Below are positions 11,775 to 24,751 of a stretch of 64,000 nt of DNA, piece after piece. The notes beneath the pieces were generated by a model. It was not told where the DNA came from. It did no database searches and saw only the letters and a list, made by a program, of their open reading frames with translations. Position 1 is the first letter of the stretch. Every line of letters starts with the position of its first letter. The stretch lies in assembly GCA_019022495.1 (NCBI GenBank), contig JAFEKR010000009.1, positions 2,310,781 to 2,374,780 of the forward strand, written 5' to 3'. Made by a program: the position numbers and the translations under genes. Origin of the DNA: Epichloe hybrida. Lineage: Eukaryota; Ascomycota; Sordariomycetes; Hypocreales; Clavicipitaceae.

Positions 11775-13683
11775 GATGCGTGTATCGCTTCAGACGAAAC
11801 CCTAAGCTATGTTCCGGACAAGTGCGGTTTATCGAGGTCGAGCGAACGAGGCAAAAGTCGAGCTGTCGCGAGGCCAGGGTCGTGGTGCGCGTGCAGCTCA
11901 ACGCGCGACTGTTTCGTCGTCCCCTAGACGAAAAGCGGTTCGCCTGATTGAAGCAGAGGCAGAGGCACAAGAGGACTTGGGGCTGTTTCTGTCGACCAAA
12001 GGTTGTTCTGGTTGGTAAGGAGTTTTATATAATATGCTTTGGACCTTGGTCTGCAGGCACGAAAGACAAAACCAACCAGCTTTCTTGGGCCTGGCAGTTG
12101 ATTGGCTCACAATCGCAAATTCTCGATAGGCACGCACCCCCCTGTAGAAGCATGCCTATCAAGACACGAGCGCACGGCTTATGTACTCCGTGCTTTGTGT
12201 AAAAAGTGGGACCCGCCAAGCTAAATAAAATTCCAACCACGACCGGCACTCACTTTTTCCTTCTTTTTCCCTTCTCTCCTCTCCACCCCCTCGCTCAACA
12301 AATCGCTATTCGAAGCTTTCACACAGAGACACATTTGCCTAGGCTCTGCGTCTCAGCATCAAATAATTCACGCTTTGGGAGAAAGTCCCCGGACGTCTCC
12401 ATTTTGGAGCTTGCGGAAACGCGCCGCCATAGAAGCACTGCGGCTGACCTTTGGCACCTTGGCCCTCTTTGTGGACATCAGCCCTGCCTGTCGCTACATC
12501 CGTTTATTCTCGCGAGTTCTTTCCGGAACCAAGTTTGCATCTCTCGACCCCTTTGGATGAAGATATGAGTCCGTGTCCGGATGGTGTGACTAGGGCCTTT
12601 GGCTACGAACAAGCAGACTCGGATGATGGGCAGCCGTGTGATGGCATGAGTTGCGGCATCGGGAGCTAAGGACTTGTTGTCGAGATTGATAGGTATGCGA
12701 TTGCTTTGGTCTTGCACCAAGTTACTCGATGGGGCTTATTCTTGAGGCGAGGGGGTCAATAATCCTCATCAACAGTTGTTGACGGCGAAGCCAAGAAACC
12801 CTCCCTTTTTTTTTTTCTAACGCTCTCGAACTTCGTGGGAAGTTTGCTTTTTGGCTTAGCTTGTCGACGGCAGATATGAATGGACATTCATATGATGATG
12901 ACAAATATAGAGTCAAGCGCTGAGGCAAGAAAAATCTTGCCGATGCAGACCATTAAACAAATGTCTCTGATGAAACTCTTTGTCCTAAGTAGCGTAAGTC
13001 TGGGTCGCAATGTATCGATCAATTGTGGGTGAGCAACATCGACTGTAGACTGTTTTTACTTTTTTACTGTTTTAACCTACCTATGTTCTCTCTTCTTCAA
13101 TGATTAATTATTGTCAATCGTATGGATCCCGAACTTATGTTATTTGTTTTACCGGCTCTAGCCAGCCTGTGGACCGTCTCTGATAGGCGTCAAGCTAGAT
13201 TCCGCATCACTGAGAATTCATTGCTCGCACACCTAGTGATTGGCAATGTCCCCTCGGGCTAAGAGTCACTGGTCATGATGAACACCGTACTCCGTGATGG
13301 AAACCGAATCTGTACATGAGAACCATTGGGTTTTTTTCTTTGGCATGTTCTTCATCAACGGGGATCTGGATGATCTCGCGTCACCCGTTCGAATGCACAT
13401 CCCACAGCCCAAGAATCATATTTGTCTTTTCTTTCCTCATGCGTCGAACCATCTTGAGGTTCCTTGTGTAATGAGTTTCAATTAGTCGTTGGCCAAGGCG
13501 GCCTCTTGTCAAACCGCCGCAAAATGAAGCTTGACAGTGATGTGTTAACCCGCCGTTGTTTCGTGTTCCCGCAGGGTCCTGCGCCTGGTCCGTTCCCCAA
13601 AATGACCTGAGCTAATCGATTATTGTAATTAAATGTTTTCAGGCACTGTCACCGCAAGTCCAAAATTGTGCCGCCAAAGGCTT
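11775..13683. other. Intergenic region up to the retroelement island
   Basis: About 1.9 kb with no gene I can support. 11775-12250 is the probable RAE1 promoter. A short plus-strand frame at 12375-12560 has no family match that I can recognise. CGGAGTA-type motifs occur at about 12183-12191 and 13287-13295. The DNA keeps ordinary CA and TG dinucleotides right up to 13683, so RIP has not leaked into this flank. Confidence 0.5.
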
Positions 13684-13799
13684 TGTTAAGTGGGGAAATA
13701 GCTTATATAATCATGGCTATAATAATTATAGAACCTTAGTAGCTAGATTAGATAGTAATTAACTATTATTATTACCTTAATCTTATAGGTACTATTATA
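13684..13799 (+). repeat. Left LTR of the outer element
   Basis: 116 bases that reappear at 31373-31488 with a few C/T and G/A differences. It begins TGTTAAGTGGGG and ends TACTATTATA, where the right copy keeps the canonical CA end. It is preceded by gctt. Confidence 0.88.
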
Positions 13800-15400
13800 T
13801 AGTAATAAGACTAGGACCTATATGTATTATTATTATCTTAGAATAGACTTAAAATTATCCTATATAATTAATTATCTCTAAGAACATAAAGGAGTTAAGA
13901 CTAGCGCTAAATAAATAAGAGATAATTAAATAAAGATAATATAAAGAGTAATGCTTTATATAAAATTACTAGAGTATAGCTAAGGTTAGAAATAGGATAA
14001 TAGATATATCCTAGGAACTATAGTTACTTAATAATAAAGGATAAGAGATAAGGTCTAATCCTAACTATAGCTAGGAATAGCTTTAATTATTAAAGCTATA
14101 ATTACTAAGGACTATAGGACTTAAGTAATAGGTTTAAGAACTATAAGGCTTAGATATACTAGCTAGGAGACTAATAGAGAGAATAACTTTATATTTAATA
14201 AGAGATAGAATCTTAAATAATACTTAAACTAGAGATCCTAAACCTTAGGAGAAGTAATTAAATTAATAAATAAATAAGACTAGAATAAGCTTAGATTATA
14301 AAGATTAGTAAGAGGGAATAATTAATTAGTAGCTTATAGTAATTAATTAGTAGGATACTATTAGATATAGTAGCTAAAATAGAAAGCTTATTTTACGCTA
14401 GATATATTAAGATAAGAGAATACTTTAAACTAATTTAAGGAACTAGAGATATTAGGTTTAAAACTAAAAAACTATTCCTAGAACTTAATATTTTTAGACT
14501 TAGTAAAACGCTATTATTCCTTATAGAAAGGAATAAATACTAATTAAGAAATAGATACGCCTAGATAATAAAATCACTTTCTAACTTTTTAGGACTTATA
14601 GAATTACGCTTAAAGCTAAGAAATAGGACCTAGTAAATAGCATTTAATAGACTTAGCTATAAGGCAGTACACACTCTAACTCTTATATAAACAAAGTATT
14701 AGATTAACTATTTTATAACTATATTTATTACTATAAAATAATAACTAACTACTAAACTTAAATAATAAACTTAAACTATAACACTCTATAGTATTATAGT
14801 AGGAAAAGGCGCTAGCATAGAAATATGTAATATAGCTAGATAATAGGGTTAAACCTTATAAGTTTAGGTAGTCTTTAACCTACCTCTTTAATTTAAAAAC
14901 CACGGTTTACTAAGGTAATCACACTGCTATAATCTAAGGGGGGGCGTATAGACTATTAACTTACTTTTAACTTACTTTTGTCTTTATAGTATTGCTTATT
15001 TAATCTTCTAATTAGCAGGTATAGTGTGAATTATATATTACACTATGCTCCTTAGTATAGAATTTACCTTAGAGTTAAAAAAAATAGGAAGGTTTAAAGC
15101 AGTAATTATTACAAAGTTAAAACATACCTAACCTTAGGAGTTAGGATTAGCAAAAGGAATAAGGAAAGTAATAGATAGGTTAAGGATAGTTTTTCTTAAG
15201 TTAAAGGGCACTTAGTTTTTTTCTTTTCTTTTAGACTTTAAGTAACCTAATAGAAAACTTTATTATAGTAAGTTTTAAGTTTAACCTAATTCCTTATTCT
15301 AATTAGAGTTTGCTATAGCGTACTTTATTCTTTATTAAAAGCTCTTTCTCTTATTTATATAGACTCTAATAATTCCCTTTATTAACCTAAGACCCTTTTC
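13800..15400. other. Unidentified 5' internal part of the outer element
   Basis: This is AT-rich RIP-altered DNA with no frame I could align to gag. Around 14880-15045 CA and TG dinucleotides are commoner, and an inverted repeat (tagtgtgaa...ttacacta) lies at about 15019-15042. It may be untranslated leader, an extra coding region or a further degraded insertion. Confidence 0.5.
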
Positions 15401-18256
15401 TAGCATTACTATTTATATTATGTTTATAAATAATTCACCGCTTAAGATTTATATATAGGAGAATCTAATCCTAGACTTTAACTCTAAATCTAAAAGAGCT
15501 TTATCTTTATTTTACCTAAATCCTAACCCTAAATTACCTATTCCTTTATCTAAAGTTAAAGATATTTTACCCCTTTTCCTAACTTTATTACTTTAATCTC
15601 CTAAGGCTACTAATACTAGTAATTTAGGATAGTTAATTACTATAAATAATATCCTACTTCCTATAATATTATATAATATTAGTAAAATAACTTTCTTTAG
15701 ATATCCTAGAGATAGACTAGCCTAAGACTATATAGACTACTATCTTACTATAATAGCTATAGCTTAAATCCCTAATTATACTAATACTTTAGCATATTAT
15801 AACTTTACTTAAGGTTTAAGGGGAAAGGCTATAACTTAGTATAAAGATCTAGACTATAAAGACTATAAGTAAGAAGTTCTAAAGGATAAGTTTATAAAGA
15901 AGTTTAAGAAGCCTAATTTACTTCTAAAGGTAATAATATAGTAAGAAGCTTATTACTTTACTAGGGAAAAGGGAGAAAGCCTAAACGCCTATATTTAAAG
16001 AGTAAAATACCTAGTATCTAAGGTAAGAGTAAAAGTAAGATAAGTTTTATTTATAAACTTTATAATATATATAGTAAATAGAGATTTAGATCTATAACTA
16101 TAGGAGAGAGTAGTAAATTATTTATATATAACTAATAAATAGACATAGGGAATAGCTTTATAAGTCCTTATAATATTAAATCTTAAAGTTATTTTATATA
16201 ACTATTAATCCTTTGCTTCTAAAAAAATCTCCTAGCTTAGCAAAGAGTCTAGAATACTAGATTATTCTAACCTAGTTTACGTGTAAATAAAAGAATAAGC
16301 TAAGAGAGATAAATTAGCTAATAAAGTTTAAGCCTAGAGGGATAAAAAGATAGTAGATCTAATCTATTAACTTAAAGCTTTCTAAGCCTAAGCTATAGGA
16401 GAACTATCTAGACTATATAGATAAATAAGATAAGGAAAATATAATATTAATAATCCCCCCTAGTTACCTAGAAAGCTAGTAATTAAATAGATATAGGAAG
16501 ATAGATAATAAGATCCTAATTTATTTTAGTATTTCTTATATAAAGAATAGGGATATATAGGGTATAACTATTCTAGTAAGGATAAATATTTATTAGAAGA
16601 TTTTAAAAGATATTAAGAATAGTAAACCTAAGAGGGTTATTAGATAAAGAGAGAATATTAATAGGAGTTAGATAACTCTAACTAAATTAACTATATTAGT
16701 AGTCTAGAAAGAAAACTAATTTCACTGCCTAGTTTTATACTAATATAGAGATTTATAGTACTTAATACTTCTATACTAAACTATTAACCCCTGAGTTTTA
16801 TCTAAGAGGGAAATAAGATAGATTATACTTATACTATAACCCTAGGGGATTTAAAGGGAAAAAGTTTAGAACCTATATAGATAAGAGAGCTAGCTAGAAA
16901 GATTATAAAACTATCTAATAAGCCTAGATTAGTTTTAGATAAATAAGCATAATAGTAAGTTAAGGAGATTCTAGATATAAAAGAAGTTAAGGAAACCTAA
17001 AACCTATTCTTCTCTAATATAACACATTTACTATAGAAAATAACTCTAGAAGAATTTAAAAGATTACTACTAGCTATAAGACCTTATTTAGATAAAATTA
17101 TAGGACCTTCCTAGAAAATAATAACTTTAAATTTACCTTATAAGGTAATAATAAAAGATATAGCACTAAAGGAAACTCTTACCTTAAAATAAAGGCTAAA
17201 GTTAGAAAAGATTAAAGTAACTAAAGAGTATTAAGTTCTAGTATTTAACTTAGGAAAATATCTTAGGAATATAATAGTTTCTATTAGTATCCTCTAGTTA
17301 CTTTAACTAGCCCTAATTATTTAATAGTAACTAAGCTATTTAATATAGTGTTAAAAAAAGACTAAGAGTAAGGGAGTAAAATCTATAATTATAAATCTTA
17401 TAGAACTATTTAAAGAAGCAGTCTAGCTAATATATAAGGCTAACTTAACCCTAGGATTAGTAAACGCTATAATTACTTAAAATAATATTATAAAACTAGA
17501 TAGAGATATAGTAACTACTTTAGGATATATTATAATATATATTAAGAGTTACTAATGTAATTTAGTTCTAATTAATAGAGAATCTAGTATTAAACTAGTA
17601 AGCAAAAACTTCCTAGTAAAATTTAGGTTTATAGTAGTATAACTTAGGGAAAAGCAATATATTTAGATAGTAAATAATATAAAATATCTAATTACTTACT
17701 ACGCTTACTTATAAGTTATTACTAGGGGAATCCTAGCTCTAGTAAAATATTACATTATACTAGTTTAACAAGACTAGGATATTTTATTAGGTAAAGTCTA
17801 GCTAAGAAGAATAGAAGCTATTAAATATTATATAGAAAATAAGTTAATAATTAAAGGAGCAAATAAAGTTACTTAGACTTTACTACTTTATTTATACCTA
17901 GATTTATTTTAGAAGTCTAATAAATAAGGTTAACTTCCTAAGAGAACTAGACCTAAGAAGCCTATAGAGTTTATAAAAGATAATTAAGAAATCTTAGAAG
18001 TAAAAGAAATCTTAAGAGGGATAAATATAGAGATCTATAAATAAACTAATAAGAAGGACTTAAAAAAATAAGAACTACAAATAATATTGCTAGTAATTAT
18101 TCATAGGATTAGTTATTTAATCTAATATTGCTAGATAAAGAAGAAATAAGCTCTAAATAAGAGATAAGTAAAACTTAGACATAACATATATATTAGAAGG
18201 AGGGAACATTAGAAGGACGTGATATAAAAACTAGAAATAAAGAATTACTATCTAAG

Positions 18257-18298
18257 ATAGACTAAGAAAAATAGACTAAGAAAAATAGACTAAGAAAA
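18257..18298. repeat. Three tandem 14-bp units
   Basis: Three exact head-to-tail copies of atagactaagaaaa inside the gag-pol relic. In coding terms they would give a short basic repeat, now carrying stops. Confidence 0.85.
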
Positions 18299-18851
18299 AT
18301 AGGAAGTATTTATAAATAGTAAGAGAACTAAAACCAGAATAGGAATAATAGATATATAAGAGAATAAACTAGAGGAGGAGGAAATAAGGACTAAAATAGA
18401 AATAGAAGATAATCTATTATTAGGAAAATACAAATTAACTTTAATCTCTAATGCTATAATCCTATAGAAACCGCTTTAAAACCTTAGAATAAATAGCTTT
18501 ACTAATAAGAATACCACTAAGACAAAAATAAAATAACTTTACTCTTACTTTACTAGAATAAAACCATTAGGATAGATAGCTAATATATAGAAGATTATCT
18601 AGAGTTAAATTAAACATTAGGAGGTAGCCTAGAAAAGGGAATAGAACGAAAACTCCTCTTATAATATTATGAACATTATAAACACTAAATAACTAGAATA
18701 GATTAAGGGGAACTATAAGGGTAATAGGTAATTATTAAACTTAATAGGAAATAATAAGAAACCTTTAGATCTCTTAGAAATACTAGCTAGATTAGCCTAA
18801 ATAAAATAGATAGATAAGTATAAGCTAGACACTAATAGATATCTAGGAGAC

Positions 18852-19310
18852 CTAATTTATATAGGAAATTAGAAAATTAAGGGGTTTACCTATAAAAGTG
18901 AAAAACCCTATATAAATAACTAGAATAAAGTTTCTATTTATAAAACATAAGATAGTTCATAGCATTCTAAGGACTTAGTTATAGAGCTAGGAGATTATTA
19001 TAAGCTAGACACAGTTAGACACGCGCATACACTAATTTATATGCAAAATTAGAATATTAAGGGGTCCCCCTTAGAAAATGAAAATCCCTATATAAATAAG
19101 AAGTTACGTAACTTAGAAGAAGAAACTAAGGCTAGCGAATAATATCTAGTAAACTTAGCTAATTTAATATATCTAAAGGCTAATATAGTAGGAGACATAG
19201 GGGATAGAATAGGTGTATAAGATATAAAGAGATAAGCTAAAGAGCTAATTTATATAGGAAAACAGGAAATCAAGGGCTACCCCTTATAATTCTAAAATCT
19301 CTATATAAAT
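18852..19310 (+). repeat. Three dispersed copies of a coding repeat in the outer element
   Basis: Similar segments of about 68 bases begin at 18852, 19032 and 19245. They share ctaatttatat, then agaa-attaaggg, then ccctatataaat. In the pol frame each reads like LIYxGxQxIKGxP followed by PYIN, so the ancestral polyprotein had a repeated peptide between protease and RT. Confidence 0.6.
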
Positions 19311-20119
19311 TAACTATTATTATTCTCCTCCCCTAAAACTATTATTTTATAGTTTAAGAATTCATATATTAAGCTAGGAGACTATACAGGTAATAATAAT
19401 TAGAGGATAATAATTAAGCAATTATACTATATATTTAAAGAGTGCTTTATTTCTAGACTTAAGGATATTTATACTATAAATCTTCTAGAATATTACATCC
19501 CTTTAATCCTAGGAGTAAGACCTAGTAAACATAAATAGTATAGGTATTTAGTAGCTTATTAAGACTTTTTAAAACAGGTTTTCCTAGTAATAGAGAGAGT
19601 AGGAATTATTTAATAAGGAAACTTAGAATAGGTAGCGCTAATAATATTTACTCTAAAGCCTAGATAGAAGGTTTTTAGAGTGATTTATAACTTTAGGGAT
19701 ATGAATAGTAAGACTATTAAATTAGGTTATTTATGTTATAATATAGAAGCGGACTTAGATTTAGTTTACTATAGTTACTCTAAGTTTATATTATAGACTA
19801 ACGCTTTAAATAGATTTTAGGCTATTAGTATTTACTTACTAAATAGGTATAAAATAGCTTTCTTTAGACTAAATAGGATATACTTCTATAATAATATAGC
19901 TTAAGGATTAATAGGGTTACTAGTAACTTATACTAGATTTAGGGACCTTACCTTTAGACACTTGTTTTTCTAGGATAGTACTAAAAGCAAATCTATTCTA
20001 GGGTATATAAAAGATATACACACTTTATTTTCTATTTATGCAAATAATTATTATATAGGCTTAGAGATATAGGAAGACTATTTTAACTTTCTCTAGAAGA
20101 GATACTTTCTAAGGGTAGC

Positions 20120-20336
20120 TGTAAGGGCTTAGGCTTTGCCTAAGCATTGTTTGTATAGTAGTTAGAGAGGGGAGTGGTAGAAGTAGTTAGGGTAAGGAAA
20201 GGAGACTTATATAAGTAGCTAAGGGGGTATAAGGGGCACCACTAGGGATAGCCTCTTACCCTTTTTCCTTTTTCCTTAAGTCTCTTAATACTATATTAAC
20301 GCCCTATTATAGTTACCTAGGGGCTAGTCTATAATA
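20120..20336 (+). repeat. Left LTR of the second element
   Basis: 217 bases repeated at 28755-28971. It starts TGTAAGGGCTTAGGC and ends ATAATA, a RIP form of the ATAACA seen in the right copy. It contains a palindrome-like ggcttaggctttgcctaagc. Confidence 0.9.
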
Positions 20337-20699
20337 ATTAAGAGACTTCCTTTAGTTCTTTTTAATAACTACTAAAAGATATAATAGAAATACTAATAGA
20401 TACATTAATAGATATAGTAAACACGCTTTAACTATAAGACTAACTTAGCTAGGGGATAATAACTCCCCTATTTAATGCTATAGCACTACTAGTAGCTTAA
20501 TAAGCCTAATTTAAGACGCTTTAACTTATACTTAATAAGTAAATAGCAGAACTTATATACCTTTAATAATAAGTAGCTATAAGCACTATAAGACCCTTAA
20601 CTTAATTACCTATTATAGCCTAGCCTAATACCCTAATAGTAAACCTTACTTTACCTCCTACCTCTAACCTAGTCTTAACTATACTTAGGGTAAAATAAA

Positions 20700-23600
20700 A
20701 ACCTATCCTTATAGGTAACTTATATAATAGTAATAAGGCCTTATTTACTATATAAAAGTTCCTAATAGAATATAAGCTATAGGTAAATAAGGACTTTATT
20801 AAAACTAATAAGGATAGGTAAATATTTATTTACTAAAACCTATTCTCTAAAGTCTAGTCCTAGGTAGCTACTTTCTTTAAATAGGGTAGTATTTATAATT
20901 TTAACTTAGCTAAATTCCTAGAATACCTTAGGTCTATATTCTCTAGTTTATATAGGTAAGAGATAGCCCTTATAGAACTTAACTAGATAGAATAAGGCTT
21001 AAGGAAGCTATTTTTTATGTTTTTTATTTGCTTTATAAAGAAGCTCTTATTAGTAAGAGGGGATTATTAGGGGGATAATATAAAGCTAGTAAAGCTTTAA
21101 TAAGCGCTTAATAAGCATTTAAGAGAAATTAGTATAGGCTAGGGTATTAGCTAGAGTGTGTAGTATATAGCTATTATATAGTATTATAAGATTATAGTTA
21201 ATATTAAGGCCCTTGCTATAGAGAATAAGTACTAGTTCTAATGTAAACTATAGCTAGCTAAACCTATACCTTAGACTAATTATAAGGGTAACACACTAAT
21301 AACTAAGGTATGTGTAGTAAGGACTTAATTAGGAAAATAAAACAGGCTAGTTAAGAAGGAGAAGGGTTTAAAGCTAGCTATAGACGTATAATAGGCTAAA
21401 TAGGTATTAGAAGCAAAGTTAGCTAAATACTATTAGGAGAGATACTACTTATAATATAAATCTAAGGACTACTATATTTAGGAGTGTACTTTCCTCCTAC
21501 CCTATTCCCTATAGGTTAGTATTAACTTATATAGAGTAAATAAGGAAAGCATAAATAAGGAGGTAAATATTCCCCTTATAGAAAATAAGTAGCCCCTAAG
21601 CAAAGTCTTATATAAGGGTAAGGAGACTAACTATATACTATAATATAAGATAACTATTTAAGCTATATAGAGTTAGAGTGGGATATAGTATAATATATAG
21701 ACTAATTACTATTCTTAATTCCTATACTCTTTAATATATATTATTATATTAATATTTAGATTAATTATAGTTATAATTATTATAGTACTATAAGTAAGTT
21801 AGTAGTAAAATAGTTTAGCCTAGAGCTTATATAGTTACTAAAGAGAAAGCGTGTCTAGACTATAGTAAAAATAAAAAAGAGAGGAAAGAGAGTATAAGAG
21901 AACACCTCCTTAATTACCTATATAGTATGCACTAGAATAAACATTAATAGCTAGGAGTTATTAGTGTATTTATATATTATCCTAGGCCTTATATAAGACA
22001 TTATACTTAGGATACTATAGCTAGAATATTATAATATAGTTATTTACATAGTAAAACAGTAATTAGTTATTAGAGTAGCAGAGGGCTTATGTATCTCTAA
22101 AGCCTTTACGCGTAAGGTAAAGACTCTAGTATAAGGGATTATTAGTTCCTTATATGCTATAGAAGCGCGCTAGGCACACTAGAGAAGGGACACTTTTATA
22201 ATGTTTATTACTATAAGCCTTAGGGAGATAATAATAGTACTATAGATTATAGTGCCTAAGACAAAACCTAATAGCCTAGACATATTAACATTACCTAAGG
22301 AGTTAGCTAACTTCACAGACCTTTTTAATAAGGCTAAAGCTAATAGCTTACCTCCTTATTAGGGGTCCCTTAATTACTATATATGCTTATATAAGAATTA
22401 GGATAGGTTTAAACTAACGCTCCCTTAGGGACTGCTATATAATATACTAAGGGACTAGCTTTTAGAGGTTAGACACTAGATTATAGACTTAATAAATAAG
22501 GGTTAAATCTATGCTAGCTTATTATTAGCTATAGCTCTAGTCCTCCTTATTAAAAAGGCTAATAGGGGTTAGCGTTTTTGCGTGGACTACCACGCTCTTA
22601 ATAAGATAATAGTATAGGATTACTATTCTCTCCTATTAATTAAGAAAACACTCTATTCCTTATCCTAGGCACACTAGTTTATAAAGGTAAATATTTATAT
22701 AGCGTTTTATAAGCTATAAATTACTAAGGGCTAGGAGCACCTAATAACATTCTAAACTAGGTTTAGGCTATTTAAGTGGCTAGTTTGCCCCTTTAGCCTA
22801 GCTAGTGTACTAGTAACGTTCTAATGTTATATTAATAAGTCCTTAGGGGATGCGTTAAGGGATTTTATTATAGTGTACTTAGATAATATTTTAGTTTACT
22901 TAAAGGGATTAAGGAAAGACTATATAGCTAAGGTTTAGGTAATATTAGGCTACCTAAGGGCTATGGGGTTGTACTTAGACCTTAATAAGTCTATGTTTAT
23001 AGTGAAGGAGGTTTAATACCTAGGATACATTATTATAGTAAGACATTTTATTTATCTAGATCTAGTAAAGGTTATAGCTATTAGGGAATAGGTAACCCTA
23101 ATAAAACTTTAGGGGGTCTATAGCTTCCTAGGGTTTACTAACTTTTACTATAACTTTATTAGTAACTTTTTAGAAATAGTAGCATTACTAATATAATTAA
23201 CTAAGAGGAATATCCCTTTTTAATAGGGGCCTAAAGAGAATAATACCTTTAATAGGTTAAAAGACGCCTTTATTACGTACCTAATACTAGCATAATAGGA
23301 TCTAGATCTCCCTATAGTAGTAAAAGCTAATTATTTAGGAATGGCTATTAGAGAATGCTTTTTCTAATAAGGCTAGGATAGCGTTATATACTTAGTTACT
23401 TACTACTTTACTAGCTTTATATCCTTATAAAAGAACTATATAATTTATAATAAGGAGTTATTAGCTATTATCTTATGCCTTAAGGCGTGGTTAGCTAAGC
23501 TATAGGGCGTTTCTAGTCTATTTATAATCTATATAGACTATAAGAACCTAGAGTACTTTACAACTCCCTAGTTAATATTAGAATAGTAAGCTTAATAGGT

Positions 23601-24751
23601 AAACACACTTATACTATTTAATTTCTACCTCTAGTATAGACCTAGTATATAAGTATAGTAGCCTAATGCTCTTTCTTAAAGGGAGTAGGACTAGGAAAGG
23701 GTAACCTTTAGAATAGGACATATCCTATAACCTATTACTATTATATAACTCTTGCTAATGCTAGATAGATAGCGGGATAATAATAGTATAGCACTACTAC
23801 TAGCTAGTAAGGTTCTCTTTATTACTAAATACCTTTAGACCTTATAGGACTAGGCTATTATCTCTAACCTTATATATAGTATTTAGTTAAGGGCTATTTA
23901 GGAAGGGGCCTAGAGGTTTCCTATTAAAGCACTTATAAGGGAGTAAGTAGTAAATTATTTTATAAGTGCTTATAAGGCGCTTTAGTTTAGGGGCTATACT
24001 TAGGTCCTAGCTTAGGAGCCTCTTATAATAACCCTAATATAGCAATACTATAATTTGCTAGTAGTAAGGCACTTAGGCTATAACACTACATTCTAAATCT
24101 TATAATAGTAGTTTTACTAGGATAGGATATTATAAGATATTACTAGGTTTATCTATAACTATTACTACTATAGTAGTTATAAGAGCTATTAATATTACTA
24201 GGCTTACTAAAGCCTTTACCTATCCCTAACTAGTTCTAGTTATAGATCTCTATTAACTTTATAATAAACTTACTAGCACTATCCCTAGAAAAACCATAAT
24301 ACCTAATGATTATTATAGATTAACTCTTTAAATTTATTTAGCTTAAGGCTATAACTTCTATAGGAGCTAAGGAATACATAAAGAGGTTTAAAATGGTTTA
24401 GTAGTGGTTTAGGGGGTTTCCTTAATTAATTATCATGGATTATAGCTTAGATTAGTTAGGAAAGTTTTAGATAATATTATGCTTCCTAGTTAGGATTAAT
24501 TAGTTACTTTTTATATTATATTACTTATAAACTAATAGTAGCACTAAGTAAGTAAACTAAGAGATATAGGTAATACTATGTATTATAGTCTCTTTCTTAT
24601 AGTTTAACTAGCTAGAATATCTAGCTACTTACTAGCTTATAATTAATAATAGGCTATCTTCTATAATAGAAGTTAGCCTAAATAAGCTACTATATAGCTA
24701 TAATCTAAAGCTAGTCTAGTTACTACTAGATATATTTGCTTTTATAATAAC
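20700..24751 (+). pseudogene. gag-pol remnant of the second element (gag, RT, RNase H, integrase)
   Basis: One coding direction with numerous TAG and TAA codons. RT fingers and palm are unmistakable around 22540-23060: KKANRG*RFCVDYHALN and VYLDNILVYLKG. The connection region and RNase H follow, then the integrase core with DYSLD*LGKF* where an RGSDW-type stretch is expected, and the C-terminal INNRLSSI block to 24751. The cut by the third element falls after DIFAFII. Not functional. Confidence 0.85.

Larger units (their letters stand above)
15400..20119 (+). pseudogene. gag-protease-RT remnant of the outer element
   Basis: The plus-strand coding relic has stops at former Gln and Trp codons. 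A capsid-like region (WYKDLDYKDYK-like at about 15840, followed by an aromatic and basic stretch) leads to a knuckle at 16510-16570. A long, mostly single-frame stretch includes a protease-like segment (LVLINRESSIKLVS, resembling LIDGGS-type active sites). Charged repeats near 18850-19310 follow, and then RT to 20119. The reading is cut at 20119 by the inner element and resumes at 28977. Confidence 0.75.

Noticed and set aside
12375..12560. 61-codon plus-strand frame upstream of RAE1
   Set aside because: Too short, no recognisable motif, no adjoining exon found; treated as intergenic.
18257..18298. Tandem repeat considered as a CRISPR-like array
   Set aside because: Units of 14 bp have no spacers, lie inside a retroelement coding relic, and the organism is a eukaryote.
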